Part shown: one piece after another, positions 8,703 through 17,371 of the stretch | Position numbering within the stretch: the first letter of the stretch is position 1 | Layout of the letters: each line of letters opens with the position of its first letter | Position numbers and translations under genes: made by a program | NCBI GenBank assembly: GCA_031430575.1 | Contig: JANPBT010000041.1 | Location: forward strand, 1 to 64,000 | Source: JANMDS01 sp031430575 | Lineage (GTDB): Bacteria > Pseudomonadota > Gammaproteobacteria > Burkholderiales > Casimicrobiaceae | DNA: 64,000 nucleotides | Direction of reading: 5' to 3' | The notes under the pieces: generated by a model | What the model was told of the DNA's origin: nothing | The model's input: the letters and a program-made list of their open reading frames with translations, nothing else | Databases searched by the model: none

Positions 8703-9425
8703 ATCGCCGAAAAAGAAAACCGGATCAATCGGGAAATCACCGGAACCGATATCCGTTTGTTAGGGCCAGAAGGTGAGCAGCTTGGAATTGTTAGCGTGCG
8801 AGATGCGCTTGCGCAGGCAGAAGCTGCTGAGCTAGATTTGGTAGAAATTGCGCCGCTTGCGCAGCCGCCAGTATGCCGAATCATGGATTTCGGCAAATTT
8901 AAGTATCGGCTCGCCAAGCAACAGCATGAAGCCAAGCTCAAGCAGAAGCAGATCGAAGTCAAAGAGATCAAATTTCGCCCGGGTACGGACGATAATGATT
9001 TTGACCGCAAGATCCGTTTGATGCGTACTTTTCTGGAAGAAGGCGATAAGATTAAATGTACGTTGCGTTTCCGTGGTCGGGAAATGGCGCATCAAGAGTT
9101 TGGGATGCGGCAGCTGCAGCGGGTACGAGAAGAATTGGTGGAGCTTGTGGTTGTTGAGCAATTTCCGAAGATGGAAGGCCGCCAGATGGTGATGATGCTG
9201 GCGCCGAAGAAAAAAGTTGAGCTCTTACCTGTCGCTAAACCAGCCGCAGCTAAGAAGCCGGAAAGTGCGGTCTCAGCGACGGCAAAACCGGCTAAACCGG
9301 TAGCAGCGGCGGTAGCAGCACCAGCAGTAGCGTCGGCAGCAGCCGTAGCGCCAGCAGAGTCGCCTGTTGTCGCCGCACCAGCCGTAGTGGAGGCGGTCGT
9401 TGCCAGCGCCAAGCCAGCAGCCTAG
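8703..9425 (+). CDS. infC: Translation initiation factor IF-3, ATC start, Ala-rich tail
   Basis: IF-3 keeps 30S subunits free and proofreads start-codon choice. The reading frame matches family N-termini from an ATC at 8703 (I-A-E-K-E-N-R-I-N), preceded by the ribosome site AGAGG at 8692-8696. The upstream stop TAG at 8691 leaves no ATG before it. The first ATG (8757) would remove conserved residues. A rare start codon is expected, because infC uses one to autoregulate translation. The core IF-3 N and C domains end near residue ~185 (EQFPKMEGRQMVMMLAPKKK). The last ~55 residues are an Ala/Pro/Val/Lys-rich low-complexity tail absent from typical ~175-residue IF-3. Total 240 residues. Confidence 0.95.
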   Translation: MAEKENRINREITGTDIRLLGPEGEQLGIVSVRDALAQAEAAELDLVEIAPLAQPPVCRIMDFGKFKYRLAKQQHEAKLKQKQIEVKEIKFRPGTDDNDFDRKIRLMRTFLEEGDKIKCTLRFRGREMAHQEFGMRQLQRVREELVELVVVEQFPKMEGRQMVMMLAPKKKVELLPVAKPAAAKKPESAVSATAKPAKPVAAAVAAPAVASAAAVAPAESPVVAAPAVVEAVVASAKPAA

Positions 9426-9514
9426 TGTGATTTGAAGTTGTCTTGAATGTAAGTGCAGTGTGTATTACCGAGGGTGAAAGCCCTCGCAAAAGAAGCCTAT
9501 TCGGGTTTTAGAAG

Positions 9515-9528
9515 TACCTGCGGCGCAG
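9515..9528 (+). repeat. Dispersed 14-mer, solitary copy
   Basis: Exact copy between infC and rpmI, about 46 bp upstream of the rpmI start. Confidence 0.9.
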
Positions 9529-9574
9529 TTCGCGCAGGTCACCTTGAGTAGGTATTAAAAAATTGGAGTAAGTT

Positions 9575-9772
9575 GTGCCAAAAATGAAAACCAAGAGCGG
9601 AGCCGCCAAGCGCTTTAAAGTGCGTGGCTCCGGGAGCATCAAGCGCTCCCAGGCGTTTAAGCGCCACATTCTGACCAAGAAGTCCACCAAGACCAAGCGT
9701 CACTTGCGTGGGCCTACGGAAGTTCACAAAACAAACATCGCAAGCATTCGCGCGATGATGCCCTACGCGTAA
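9575..9772 (+). CDS. rpmI: 50S ribosomal protein L35
   Basis: A 65-residue basic ribosomal protein, family length. The sequence begins PKMKTKSGAAKRFKVRGSG. Translation starts at GTG 9575 with GGAG at 9565-9568; starting at the internal ATG 9584 would lose three conserved residues. It is followed by rplT after 12 bp, as in nearly all bacteria. In this cluster L20 commonly represses translation of rpmI-rplT through the leader, but I could not identify the control structure here. Confidence 0.97.
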   Translation: MPKMKTKSGAAKRFKVRGSGSIKRSQAFKRHILTKKSTKTKRHLRGPTEVHKTNIASIRAMMPYA

Positions 9773-9784
9773 AGGAGAAATACT

Positions 9785-10150
9785 ATGCCTCGCGTAAAAC
9801 GTGGCGTTACTGCCCGTGCCCGTCACAAAAAAGTCATCGCCCTTGCCAAAGGTTACCGCGGTCGTCGCGGAAATGTATACCGCGTTGCCAAGCAAGCGGT
9901 AATGCGCGCTGGGCAATATGCCTATCGTGATCGCCGCAACAAAAAGCGTGACTTCCGCGCGTTGTGGATCGTGCGTATCAATGCTGCCGCGCGTGAGTTT
10001 GGCCTGAAGTATGGCCAATTCATCAATGGCCTGAAAAAAGCAGGCATTGAAATAGACCGTAAAGTGCTTGCCGATTTGGCTGTTTATGATCGGTCAGCGT
10101 TTAATAAGATCGCAGAGCAAGCGAAAGCCTCGCTACCCGCTGCGGTCTGA
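9785..10150 (+). CDS. rplT: 50S ribosomal protein L20
   Basis: A 121-residue basic protein of the large subunit, needed early in 50S assembly and known as the autogenous repressor of this operon. Recognised from PRVKRGVTARARHKKVIALA and the closing FNKIAEQAKASL. The ribosome site AAAGGAG precedes the ATG. A strong terminator follows 20 bp after the stop. Confidence 0.98.
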   Translation: MPRVKRGVTARARHKKVIALAKGYRGRRGNVYRVAKQAVMRAGQYAYRDRRNKKRDFRALWIVRINAAAREFGLKYGQFINGLKKAGIEIDRKVLADLAVYDRSAFNKIAEQAKASLPAAV

Positions 10151-10169
10151 ACTCACTGCTGAAAACGAA

Positions 10170-10192
10170 GGGAGGCTTAGCCTCCCTTTTTT
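10170..10192 (+). terminator. Rho-independent terminator after rplT
   Basis: GGGAGGC / GCCTCCC stem with a 3-nt loop, then six T residues. It separates the ribosomal-protein genes from pheST, so pheST is probably expressed partly by read-through or from its own promoter. Confidence 0.85.
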
Positions 10193-10243
10193 GTTTGTGG
10201 CAGTTGCACTAATAAACTGTGAATACGATTTTTTAAGCCCAAT

Positions 10244-10257
10244 CTGCGCCGCAGGTA
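10244..10257 (-). repeat. Dispersed 14-mer, solitary copy
   Basis: Exact minus-strand copy between the rplT terminator and pheS, 18 bp before the pheS ATG. Confidence 0.9.
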
Positions 10258-10275
10258 TTTGTAAAGATTGATGAA

Positions 10276-11292
10276 ATGACTGACACCGAACACATCGTAA
10301 ACGAAGCTTCTGCCGCCTTTTCTGCAGCGCCAAATGTGGCTGAACTGGAAAATGCCAAAGCCAAGTATTTAGGAAAAACGGGCGTGCTCACCGACCTCAT
10401 GAAAGGCATGGCTGCGCTTTCAATTGAAGACAAAAAAGCGCGCGGCGCTTCGGTCAACGCCGCGAAGCAAGCCATTGAAAGTGCGCTTTCCAATCGACGC
10501 GCCGCGCTTGCTGAGGCGCAAATGAATGCCCAACTCACCGCCGAAGCGCTCGACGTTACGCTGCCCGGACGTGGTCGCGGTGTAGGCTCGCTGCATCCGG
10601 TCATGAAAACATGGCAACGGGTCGAAGAAATTTTTGCCTCGATTGGCTTCGATGTCGCCGATGGCCCAGAAATCGAAGCCGATTGGTACAACTTCACCGC
10701 GCTCAATAATCCGCCCAATCACCCTGCCCGCTCGATGCAAGATACGTTTTATGTCGATATGCAGGGCAGCGACGGCTTGCCACTGCTCTTGCGCACGCAC
10801 ACTTCGCCCATGCAAGTGCGCTACGCAAAGATGCATAAGCCACCGATTAAAGTCATTGCGCCGGGTCGCACTTACCGGGTCGATAGCGACGCCACGCATT
10901 CGCCGATGTTCCATCAAGTCGAAGGCTTGTGGATCGCCGAAGATATTTCGTTCGCAGATTTGAAAGGTGTCTATACCGATTTTTTGCGCCGATTCTTCGA
11001 ATCTGAAAATTTGGACGTGCGCTTCCGTCCATCATTTTTTCCATTCACTGAGCCCTCCGCTGAAATCGATATGCGATTTAACGACGGCCCACTCAAAGGC
11101 AAGTGGCTCGAAATTTCGGGCTCGGGGCAGGTGCATCCAAGCGTAGTCAAAAACTTCGGCCTTGATCCCGAAAAATACATCGGCTTTGCCTTCGGTTCAG
11201 GCTTAGAGCGGCTCACGATGCTGCGCTACGGCGTGGGTGATTTACGATTATTTTTTGAAGGCGATTTGCGGTTTTTAAAGCAGTTTTCGTAG
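10276..11292 (+). CDS. pheS: Phenylalanyl-tRNA synthetase alpha subunit
   Basis: The 338-residue catalytic subunit of the alpha2-beta2 enzyme that charges tRNA-Phe. An N-terminal coiled coil (residues ~1-85) is followed by the class II core: motif 1 around GSLHPVMKTWQRVEEIF, motif 2 around APGRTYRVDSDATHSP, and motif 3 in FGSGLERLTMLRYG. The length matches the family. The chosen ATG at 10276 follows a weak ribosome site. pheT follows after 42 bp. Confidence 0.98.
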   Translation: MTDTEHIVNEASAAFSAAPNVAELENAKAKYLGKTGVLTDLMKGMAALSIEDKKARGASVNAAKQAIESALSNRRAALAEAQMNAQLTAEALDVTLPGRGRGVGSLHPVMKTWQRVEEIFASIGFDVADGPEIEADWYNFTALNNPPNHPARSMQDTFYVDMQGSDGLPLLLRTHTSPMQVRYAKMHKPPIKVIAPGRTYRVDSDATHSPMFHQVEGLWIAEDISFADLKGVYTDFLRRFFESENLDVRFRPSFFPFTEPSAEIDMRFNDGPLKGKWLEISGSGQVHPSVVKNFGLDPEKYIGFAFGSGLERLTMLRYGVGDLRLFFEGDLRFLKQFS

Positions 11293-11334
11293 ACGTAAAA
11301 ATCCGTACCGTTTTGACTTTAGGTTCTCATACTC

Positions 11335-13743
11335 ATGCAATTTTCCGAATCATGGCTTCGTAGTTTCTGTAACCCCCCCCTCACCACGGCAGAGCTTTGC
11401 CATGCATTGACCATGGCTGGTTTGGAGGTAGAAGATGCGCGACCCGCTGCGCCCCCGTTTTCTGGGATCATCGTTGGCGAAATCAAATCAATTACTAAGC
11501 ATCCAAATGCCGATAAGCTCAACGTCTGCGAAGTCGATGTCGGCGAAGCGGCCTTAAAGCAAATCGTCTGCGGCGCACCCAATGTGCGCGTCGGCATGAA
11601 AATACCTGCGGCGCAGATTGGTGCGATTTTGCCGCCGGGCGAAGACGGAAAAACTTTCACCATCGGCAAAGCAAAAATGCGCGGTGTAGAAAGTTTTGGC
11701 ATGCTGTGCTCGGCGCGCGAGCTTGGCATCTCCGCCGATGCTTCAGGATTGATGGACTTAGGCGATGCGGTGCGCGTGGGTGAAGATGTGCGCAGCGTGC
11801 TTCACCTTGACGACACCATCATTGAAGTCAAACTCACGCCAAACAAAGCAGATTGCTTGAGCGTATTCGGCGTTGCCCGTGAAGTCTCCGCCATCACCGG
11901 CGCGCCCCTATCTGCGCCGCAGATACCGAAAATACCTGCGGCGCAGAATCGCGTGCTCCCAGTCAAGATCGAAGCCCACGATTTGTGCGGGCGCTTTTCA
12001 GGGCGCACGATCATGGGCGTGAATGCGAAAGCTGCAACCCCTGATTGGATGGTGCGACGCTTGGAATCGGCTGGGCAACGCTCGATTTCGGCGTTAGTCG
12101 ATGTTTCAAATTACGTGATGATCGAACTCGGTCGGCCGACGCATGTTTTTGATTTAGATAAAGTCCACGGTGGTCTGGTCGTGCGCTGGGCTAAGGCGGG
12201 CGAAACACTCAAACTTCTTAACGGTAACACCGCAACGCTCGATGAAAAAGTAGGCGTAATCTGCGACGACAACGGAGTGGAATCGCTCGCGGGCATCATG
12301 GGCGGCGATAGCACCTCGGTGTCGCTCGAGACCACGTCCAACGTTTACGTCGAAGCGGCGTTTTGGTGGCCTGAAGCGATTCAAGGTCGTAGCCGTCGCT
12401 TTAACTTTTCGACCGACGCCGGACATCGATTTGAGCGCGGCGTCGACTACGCGACCACGGTCGAGCATCTCGAAATTATTTCGAAAATCATCATTGATAT
12501 TTGTGGTGGTCAGGTTGGCCCGATTGACGATCACATCGCCAATCTGCCCGAGCGCAAGCCAGTGAAGATGCGCGTGTCGCGTGCCCAGAAAGTCATCGGG
12601 CTGCCAATCACCGCAGATGAAATGCAAGCGATTTTCACGCGGCTCGGCTTAAGCTATACCTGCGGCGCAGATTCCATCACTGTGACCCCGCCAAGCTATC
12701 GCTTCGATATCGAAATCGAAGAAGATTTAATCGAAGAAATCGCACGCATCTATGGCTTTGAGCGCATCCCAGCGCTGCCGCCGAAAGCAGCTGCGGTCAT
12801 GCGCACGCGGCCGGAAGCGGCGCGCTCGCAGCATCAACTTCGGGCGCAACTCGCCGCCCAGGACTACCACGAAATCATCACCTATAGCTTCGTCGAAGCT
12901 GAGTGGGAGCACGATTTCGCTGGCAACGCTGATCCGATCAAGCTGCTCAATCCCATCGCAAGCCAGATGGGCGTCATGCGCTCATCTCTGCTTGGTGGTC
13001 TGATTAGCATCTTGCGCTACAACTTAAGCCATAAAGCTGCGCGCGTGCGATTATTTGAAGTCGGGAAGGTTTTTGCCCGAGATGCATCGGTTGCAGATGG
13101 TGCGCTGGCAGTTGCGCAAATCGCCCAGCCCTCCCGCATCGCCGCACTCGCCTACGGTACGGCCACACCCGAGCAATGGGGCGACAGTCAGCAGGCGGTC
13201 GATTTTTTTGACGTCAAAGCCGATTTGCAAGCGCTCATCGCTCCGCTGGTTGCGACCTTTGCCGCTAACGCGACCCATGCAGCGATGCACCCCGGGCGTT
13301 GTGCCAGCGTGATCATAGAAGGCAAAGTTGTTGGTGTGATCGGCGAGCTGCATCCAAAGTGGCTTCAGAAATATGATTTGCCGCACGCTCCCGTGATGTT
13401 TGAAATCGATCTCGATTGCGTTCAAAAACTGCCCCTTTCTGCGCCGCAGGTACCCCATAAATTGCCCGTTGTGCGCCGCGATCTGGCGTTTATCGTCGAT
13501 GCCAGCTTAGCGAGCGATGCCTTACTTTCAACGCTTTCCAGCGCTGATAAGCAGGTGGTGCGAGAAGTCAGTTTGTTTGATGTCTACCAAGGCAAAAATC
13601 TGCCCGACGGCAAAAAATCTCTTGCGTTTCAAGTGCTTATGCAAGATTTTTCGGCTACACTTACCGATGAAATCGCTGATAAAGCGATTGCGCAATTGAT
13701 CAGCGCCGCGGCCAATGTGCACGGTGCAACTCTAAGATCGTAG
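11335..13743 (+). CDS. pheT: Phenylalanyl-tRNA synthetase beta subunit (carries several in-frame 14-mers)
   Basis: An 802-residue subunit, normal length, with tRNA-binding (EMAP-like), B3/4 editing, B5, catalytic-like and FDX-ACB domains in order. It partners PheS. The gene is exceptional here in holding four exact copies of the dispersed 14-mer and one near copy. These are 11603-11616 (read IPAAQ), 11912-11925 (near match, SAPQ), 11933-11946 (IPAAQ), 12657-12670 (TCGAD) and 13439-13452 (SAPQV). All stay in frame and the protein remains full length, so they replace or fill tolerated surface segments and do not break the enzyme. Confidence 0.98.
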   Translation: MQFSESWLRSFCNPPLTTAELCHALTMAGLEVEDARPAAPPFSGIIVGEIKSITKHPNADKLNVCEVDVGEAALKQIVCGAPNVRVGMKIPAAQIGAILPPGEDGKTFTIGKAKMRGVESFGMLCSARELGISADASGLMDLGDAVRVGEDVRSVLHLDDTIIEVKLTPNKADCLSVFGVAREVSAITGAPLSAPQIPKIPAAQNRVLPVKIEAHDLCGRFSGRTIMGVNAKAATPDWMVRRLESAGQRSISALVDVSNYVMIELGRPTHVFDLDKVHGGLVVRWAKAGETLKLLNGNTATLDEKVGVICDDNGVESLAGIMGGDSTSVSLETTSNVYVEAAFWWPEAIQGRSRRFNFSTDAGHRFERGVDYATTVEHLEIISKIIIDICGGQVGPIDDHIANLPERKPVKMRVSRAQKVIGLPITADEMQAIFTRLGLSYTCGADSITVTPPSYRFDIEIEEDLIEEIARIYGFERIPALPPKAAAVMRTRPEAARSQHQLRAQLAAQDYHEIITYSFVEAEWEHDFAGNADPIKLLNPIASQMGVMRSSLLGGLISILRYNLSHKAARVRLFEVGKVFARDASVADGALAVAQIAQPSRIAALAYGTATPEQWGDSQQAVDFFDVKADLQALIAPLVATFAANATHAAMHPGRCASVIIEGKVVGVIGELHPKWLQKYDLPHAPVMFEIDLDCVQKLPLSAPQVPHKLPVVRRDLAFIVDASLASDALLSTLSSADKQVVREVSLFDVYQGKNLPDGKKSLAFQVLMQDFSATLTDEIADKAIAQLISAAANVHGATLRS

Positions 13744-13763
13744 GGGACGGAACCGGAAGCACG

Positions 13764-14090
13764 ATGTACAACGAAGCCATCACGCTGACAAAAGCGGAAC
13801 TTGCTGATATGCTCTTTGAGCGACTCGGGCTCAACAAGCGCGAGTCAAAAGATATGGTAGATGATTTCTTTGAAGAGATCCGCACCGCACTTGAGCGCGG
13901 CGATGACGTTAAGCTTTCCAGCTTCGGCATTTTCCAGCTTCGTGAAAAAAAACAACGCCCCGGCCGTAATCCGAAAACGGGAGAGGCGATCCCAATCAAA
14001 GCCCGTCGCGTGGTCACGTTCCACGCGAGCCAAAAATTAAAGGCAATGGTAGAAGTCGCACATGGCCACAGCCCTACCCCTCAGCCTTAA
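13764..14090 (+). CDS. ihfA: Integration host factor alpha subunit
   Basis: A 108-residue DNA-bending protein of the HU/IHF family. Features are the N-terminal helices (LTKAELADMLFERLGLNKRE), the beta-arm region with KKQRPGRNPKTGE (the conserved Pro that intercalates in DNA lies here) and a C-terminal helix. It acts as a heterodimer with IhfB in the nucleoid. It lies directly behind pheT, as usual, and its 3' end overlaps the MerR-like gene by 29 bp. Confidence 0.96.
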   Translation: MYNEAITLTKAELADMLFERLGLNKRESKDMVDDFFEEIRTALERGDDVKLSSFGIFQLREKKQRPGRNPKTGEAIPIKARRVVTFHASQKLKAMVEVAHGHSPTPQP

Positions 14091-14490
14091 AACGCCGCTG
14101 CCGCCCGTGCCGGCAAAGCGCTACTTCACCATTGGTGAAGTTAGTGAGCTTTGCGACGTCAAGCAACACGTATTGCGTTATTGGGAGCAAGAATTTACCC
14201 AATTGCGCCCGATGAAGCGACGCGGCAACCGCCGCTACTATCAGCACCACGAAGTCATGCTCATCCGGCGCATCCGCGCCCTTCTTTATGAGGAAGGCTT
14301 CACCATCAGTGGCGCGCGCGGAAAACTCGATGCCGTGCGCCCGCGTGATGACCATAACGATACCCTCTTCAACGCCGGGCTCAACCACGACGGTTCAGCG
14401 ATGAGCGCAAACGCTGGGGCGCAGTTTGATCCCAAAATCGTACCGCACCACCTACGCGCGGAGCTTATCGCAATACGCGAGCTCCTCTAA
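14062..14490 (+). CDS. MerR family transcriptional regulator
   Basis: A 142-residue regulator. The N-terminal winged helix is YFTIGEVSELCDVKQHVLRY, then WEQEF and the wing KRRGNRRYYQHHEV. The rest is a short helical tail without the cysteines of metal-sensing MerR proteins. This short MerR-type gene after ihfA is a conserved feature of beta- and gammaproteobacteria. Its ligand and targets are unknown. It starts inside ihfA (29-bp overlap), so translation is probably coupled. Confidence 0.92.
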   Translation: MATALPLSLKTPLPPVPAKRYFTIGEVSELCDVKQHVLRYWEQEFTQLRPMKRRGNRRYYQHHEVMLIRRIRALLYEEGFTISGARGKLDAVRPRDDHNDTLFNAGLNHDGSAMSANAGAQFDPKIVPHHLRAELIAIRELL

Positions 14491-14503
14491 TCTTGCGCCG
14501 CGA

Positions 14504-14509
14504 TATAAT
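14504..14509 (+). promoter_or_regulatory. -10 element of tRNA-Pro
   Basis: A perfect TATAAT lies 11 nt before the first base of the tRNA, just after the MerR-like gene ends. The -35 region is weak. Confidence 0.55.
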
Positions 14510-14519
14510 GCGAAGTAAG

Positions 14520-14597
<78 letters not shown>

Positions 14598-14613
14598 GTT
14601 TTACTGAGTTAAC

Positions 14614-14651
14614 AAAAAGGATTACAGCGTATCGTGTTGTAGTCCTTTTTT
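14614..14651 (+). terminator. Terminator of tRNA-Pro
   Basis: AAAAAGGATTAC pairs with GTAGTCCTTTTT (one T-G pair) around a 13-nt loop, ending in a T run. Confidence 0.8.
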
Positions 14652-14736
14652 GTTGTACGGACGGATTGCGCTGCAGCGCAATTTTTTGCTCGGTGTTTTA
14701 AAAGGGCGTGCCAGAAAGCCAATACGTGCGCTGAAT

Positions 14737-14750
14737 CTGCGCCGCAGGTA
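14737..14750 (-). repeat. Dispersed 14-mer, solitary copy
   Basis: Exact minus-strand copy ending 17 bp before the ATG of the alpha/beta hydrolase, overlapping the expected ribosome-binding region. Confidence 0.9.
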
Positions 14751-14767
14751 TTGGTAACATCTCCCGC

Positions 14768-15724
14768 ATGAATTTTCCCTCCGATCTCCTGCCCGTTTGC
14801 GAGCAGATTCCAATCGAAACAGCTCAGCTTTTTAAGCACAATGCGCAGCGTATGCTCGGGCAGCCAGACCCGACGACGCTGCCACCGGCCGAGGGGCGCG
14901 CGCTGTTGGCAAAAAACGATTTGTTTTACAACGCTAAGCCATTGCCAGTGGAGACCGTTCGCGATGATGTGATCGGTGGCGTGCCTGTTCGTCGTTACAA
15001 GCATAGCGATGCTGGGCACGGCGTCGTGCTTTATATCCACGGTGGCGGCTGGGCGTTTGGCAATCTCGATTCGCATGATGTGGCTACCCGCGCGCTTGCA
15101 CGCAGCACGAAGGTTGAAGTCATCAGCGTTGACTATCGGCTCGCCCCCGAACATCCGCACAATGCCTTGCTTGAAGACTGCATGTCAGTCTATCGCGCAC
15201 TCGTTGGTAGCGTATTACCCGCGAAGGAAATCGTGCTTGCTGGAGATTCCGCTGGTGCGCATTTGTGCGTATTGATGTTGCTCGCCATGCCCCCGGCCAA
15301 TCTACCCTCGCCCGCGGGCGCGTGTTTGTTTTATGGTGTGTACGACGACGATACGACGACGGCTTCACACGCTAAATTTGGTGCTGGCGGCTTCGGGCTC
15401 ACCACGGCTCGCATGACCAATTATTGGAATTGGTATATCCCTGCGGGGCAGCGCGCTAACGCTAGCGTGCGCCCGATTCGCGACGCGCGCGATGAAGCGT
15501 TAGCTGCGCTGCCGCCGCTTTGGTTTACCAGCGCGGGGCTTGATTGCCTCAAAAATGACACCCTTCGCATGATCGATCGACTGCGCGCCGCCGGGCACGT
15601 TGCGCATACCCACGAAGAAGTGTTGGGTGTGCCCCACGGGCATTTGTTAGCGGTAAATTATTTGAAAGCTACGCGCGATTTAATCACAACGTGCGGCGCA
15701 AAAGTGCGTAATTTTTTGGCGTAG
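14768..15724 (+). CDS. Alpha/beta hydrolase, hormone-sensitive-lipase (HSL) family
   Basis: A 318-residue esterase or lipase. The oxyanion motif HGGGW is at residues 91-95. The nucleophile elbow GDSAG (159-163) supplies Ser161. The Asp lies near SAGLDCLKND and the His in VPHGHL. There is no signal peptide, so it is cytoplasmic. HSL-type enzymes hydrolyse short-chain esters; the natural substrate is unknown. The C-terminus reads TTCGA from a degenerate version of the dispersed motif. Followed by an inverted pair of that motif. Confidence 0.9.
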   Translation: MNFPSDLLPVCEQIPIETAQLFKHNAQRMLGQPDPTTLPPAEGRALLAKNDLFYNAKPLPVETVRDDVIGGVPVRRYKHSDAGHGVVLYIHGGGWAFGNLDSHDVATRALARSTKVEVISVDYRLAPEHPHNALLEDCMSVYRALVGSVLPAKEIVLAGDSAGAHLCVLMLLAMPPANLPSPAGACLFYGVYDDDTTTASHAKFGAGGFGLTTARMTNYWNWYIPAGQRANASVRPIRDARDEALAALPPLWFTSAGLDCLKNDTLRMIDRLRAAGHVAHTHEEVLGVPHGHLLAVNYLKATRDLITTCGAKVRNFLA

Positions 15725-15744
15725 GTATTAAATTAGCCGCGTAA

Positions 15745-15795
15745 TACCTGCGGCGCAGTTTTTACTAAAAAAACGCTAAAACTGCGCCGCAGGTA
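15745..15795. repeat. Inverted pair of 14-mers
   Basis: Plus copy 15745-15758 and minus copy 15782-15795, 23 nt apart. The flanks also pair (AATACC...CAGTTTT against AAAACTG...GGTATT), giving arms of about 20 bp. It sits between the convergent hydrolase and purC genes and could terminate both. Confidence 0.9.
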
Positions 15796-15845
15796 TTGCG
15801 CTTTTTCGATTGCGCGCTGGCAATTGCGCAACGCGACTTGCGCGA

Positions 15846-16577
15846 CTAAATGCCCGCAACACCCAGCCGGCGCGCCACTTCAAAGTAATATTCAATCACA
15901 TTGCCAAGGTCACGACGGAAGCGATCTTTATCCATTTTTTCGCCAGTTGCACTATCCCACAGTCGGCAGCCATCAGGTGAAAATTCATCGCCAAGCACCA
16001 GCGCGCCGTTATCGGTGCGACGGCCAAATTCGAGTTTGTAATCGACTAAGGTGATGCCCGCCTGAGCGAACATCGGCTTCAGCACATCGTTGACCCTCAG
16101 CGTGAGCACTTTCATTTCTGCGAGCGTATTGGCATCGGCCCAGCCCAGCGCAATGCAGTGCGATTCGTTAATCATTGGATCGTGCAAGGCATCGCTTTTA
16201 TAAAACAATTCGTAGACCGGCGTGGTCAACACCAAGCCTTCATCAATGCCTAATTTTTTGGCCATTGAGCCCGCACAAACATTGCGAACAACACATTCCA
16301 CAGGCACCATTTTTAGCGCATTAACCTCACTATGCGTGGCGTCGATTAAGCGCGTAAAGTGAGTCGGTATGCCCGCAGCGGCGAGCGCTTGCATGATGTG
16401 GGCGTTGATCTTATTATTGATCTCGCCTTTGCGATCGAGCTGCGCGAGCTTTGCGCCATCAAAAGCGCTGGTATCGTTGCGATACTCGATGATCACGGAA
16501 TGCGCTTGATTCGTGGCGAAAACGCTTTTGGCTTTACCTTTATAGAGCTCTGCGCCCTTGATGAGGGGTGTGGTCAT
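15846..16577 (-). CDS. purC: SAICAR synthase
   Basis: A 243-residue phosphoribosylaminoimidazole-succinocarboxamide synthase, the step of purine synthesis that adds aspartate to CAIR. The ATP-binding start KGAELYKGKAKSVFAT, the signature LVDYKLEFGRR and the following LGDEFSPDGCRLWD are all present. It is the short (E. coli-like, ~240 aa) form. It overlaps the upstream metallo-hydrolase gene by 4 bp (ATGA), indicating coupling. Confidence 0.97.
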   Translation of the reverse strand: MTTPLIKGAELYKGKAKSVFATNQAHSVIIEYRNDTSAFDGAKLAQLDRKGEINNKINAHIMQALAAAGIPTHFTRLIDATHSEVNALKMVPVECVVRNVCAGSMAKKLGIDEGLVLTTPVYELFYKSDALHDPMINESHCIALGWADANTLAEMKVLTLRVNDVLKPMFAQAGITLVDYKLEFGRRTDNGALVLGDEFSPDGCRLWDSATGEKMDKDRFRRDLGNVIEYYFEVARRLGVAGI

Positions 16578-17368
16578 GATGGTTTAATTTCTCTCCAGTC
16601 AAATCCGTCGTGCTGGCAGGCGATGCCGATCCACTCGGGGGAACAATTTAAGGCCGCCGAAAACGCAGCGCGTGCGTTCTCCGCAGTGTTGTTGGATTGG
16701 CTTAAATGCGCAGCAACCAAATGCTGCAACTTGCTGCAATCAAGCCGCACTAAAATTTCCGCCGAAGCGGCGTTAGATAAGTGCCCATGGCGCCCGGAGA
16801 TGCGGCGCTTAAGCGATGCTGGGTAGCTGCCGGCGGCGAGCATCGCTTCATCGTGATTTGCTTCCATCACGAGAGCATCGCAGGCTGAGAGCGCACGCTC
16901 AATTGCGGGCGTGGTCTCGCCGACATCGGTGAGCACGCCCAAACGCATTTCGCCATCGGTGATCACACATTGGACGGGCTGGCGGGCATCATGCGGCACC
17001 GGAAAAGGGTGAAGCTCAAGATCGCCGATGGCGACGATTTCTTCGCTGTCGAAGCACCGTACCTGCGGCGCAGATTCGTGCCCATAAGCACGGGGAAACG
17101 ACTCGCGCGCAGCCCAATAAGTGCCGTAGCTCATCATCAATTGTGCGCCGTGTAATGCTGAAAAGCGGGCCGCGCCGCTAATGTGATCGGTATGCTCGTG
17201 CGTTACGATAATGGCGTGGATCGATTCAGGCGCAACGCCCAATCGATCAAGCCGCTTTTGGGCTTCACGATGGCCAAAGCCGCAATCAATGAGCACACGC
17301 GTGCTCCCGCTTTCAACCAAAAGCGCATTGCCTTCACTGCCGCTGCCGAGCGAGGCAAAGCGCAACAC
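16574..17368 (-). CDS. MBL-fold metallo-hydrolase (WalJ/YycJ-like)
   Basis: A 264-residue protein with the metallo-beta-lactamase signature THEHTDH (HxHxDH at 57-62), further ligands in ANHDEAML and HLSQSN, and the N-terminus LRFASLGSGSEGNALLVESG typical of the WalJ/YycJ group, which are thought to be DNA exonucleases. It carries one in-frame exact 14-mer at 17060-17073, read ESAPQVRCF. It overlaps purC by 4 bp, with bamC 3 bp upstream, suggesting a dapA-bamC-mbl-purC operon. Confidence 0.9.
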   Translation of the reverse strand: MLRFASLGSGSEGNALLVESGSTRVLIDCGFGHREAQKRLDRLGVAPESIHAIIVTHEHTDHISGAARFSALHGAQLMMSYGTYWAARESFPRAYGHESAPQVRCFDSEEIVAIGDLELHPFPVPHDARQPVQCVITDGEMRLGVLTDVGETTPAIERALSACDALVMEANHDEAMLAAGSYPASLKRRISGRHGHLSNAASAEILVRLDCSKLQHLVAAHLSQSNNTAENARAAFSAALNCSPEWIGIACQHDGFDWREIKPS

Positions 17369-17371
17369 AGA

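Noticed and set aside
8757..9425. infC starting at the first ATG
   Set aside because: This would drop 18 conserved N-terminal residues and leave the ribosome site at 8692 unused.
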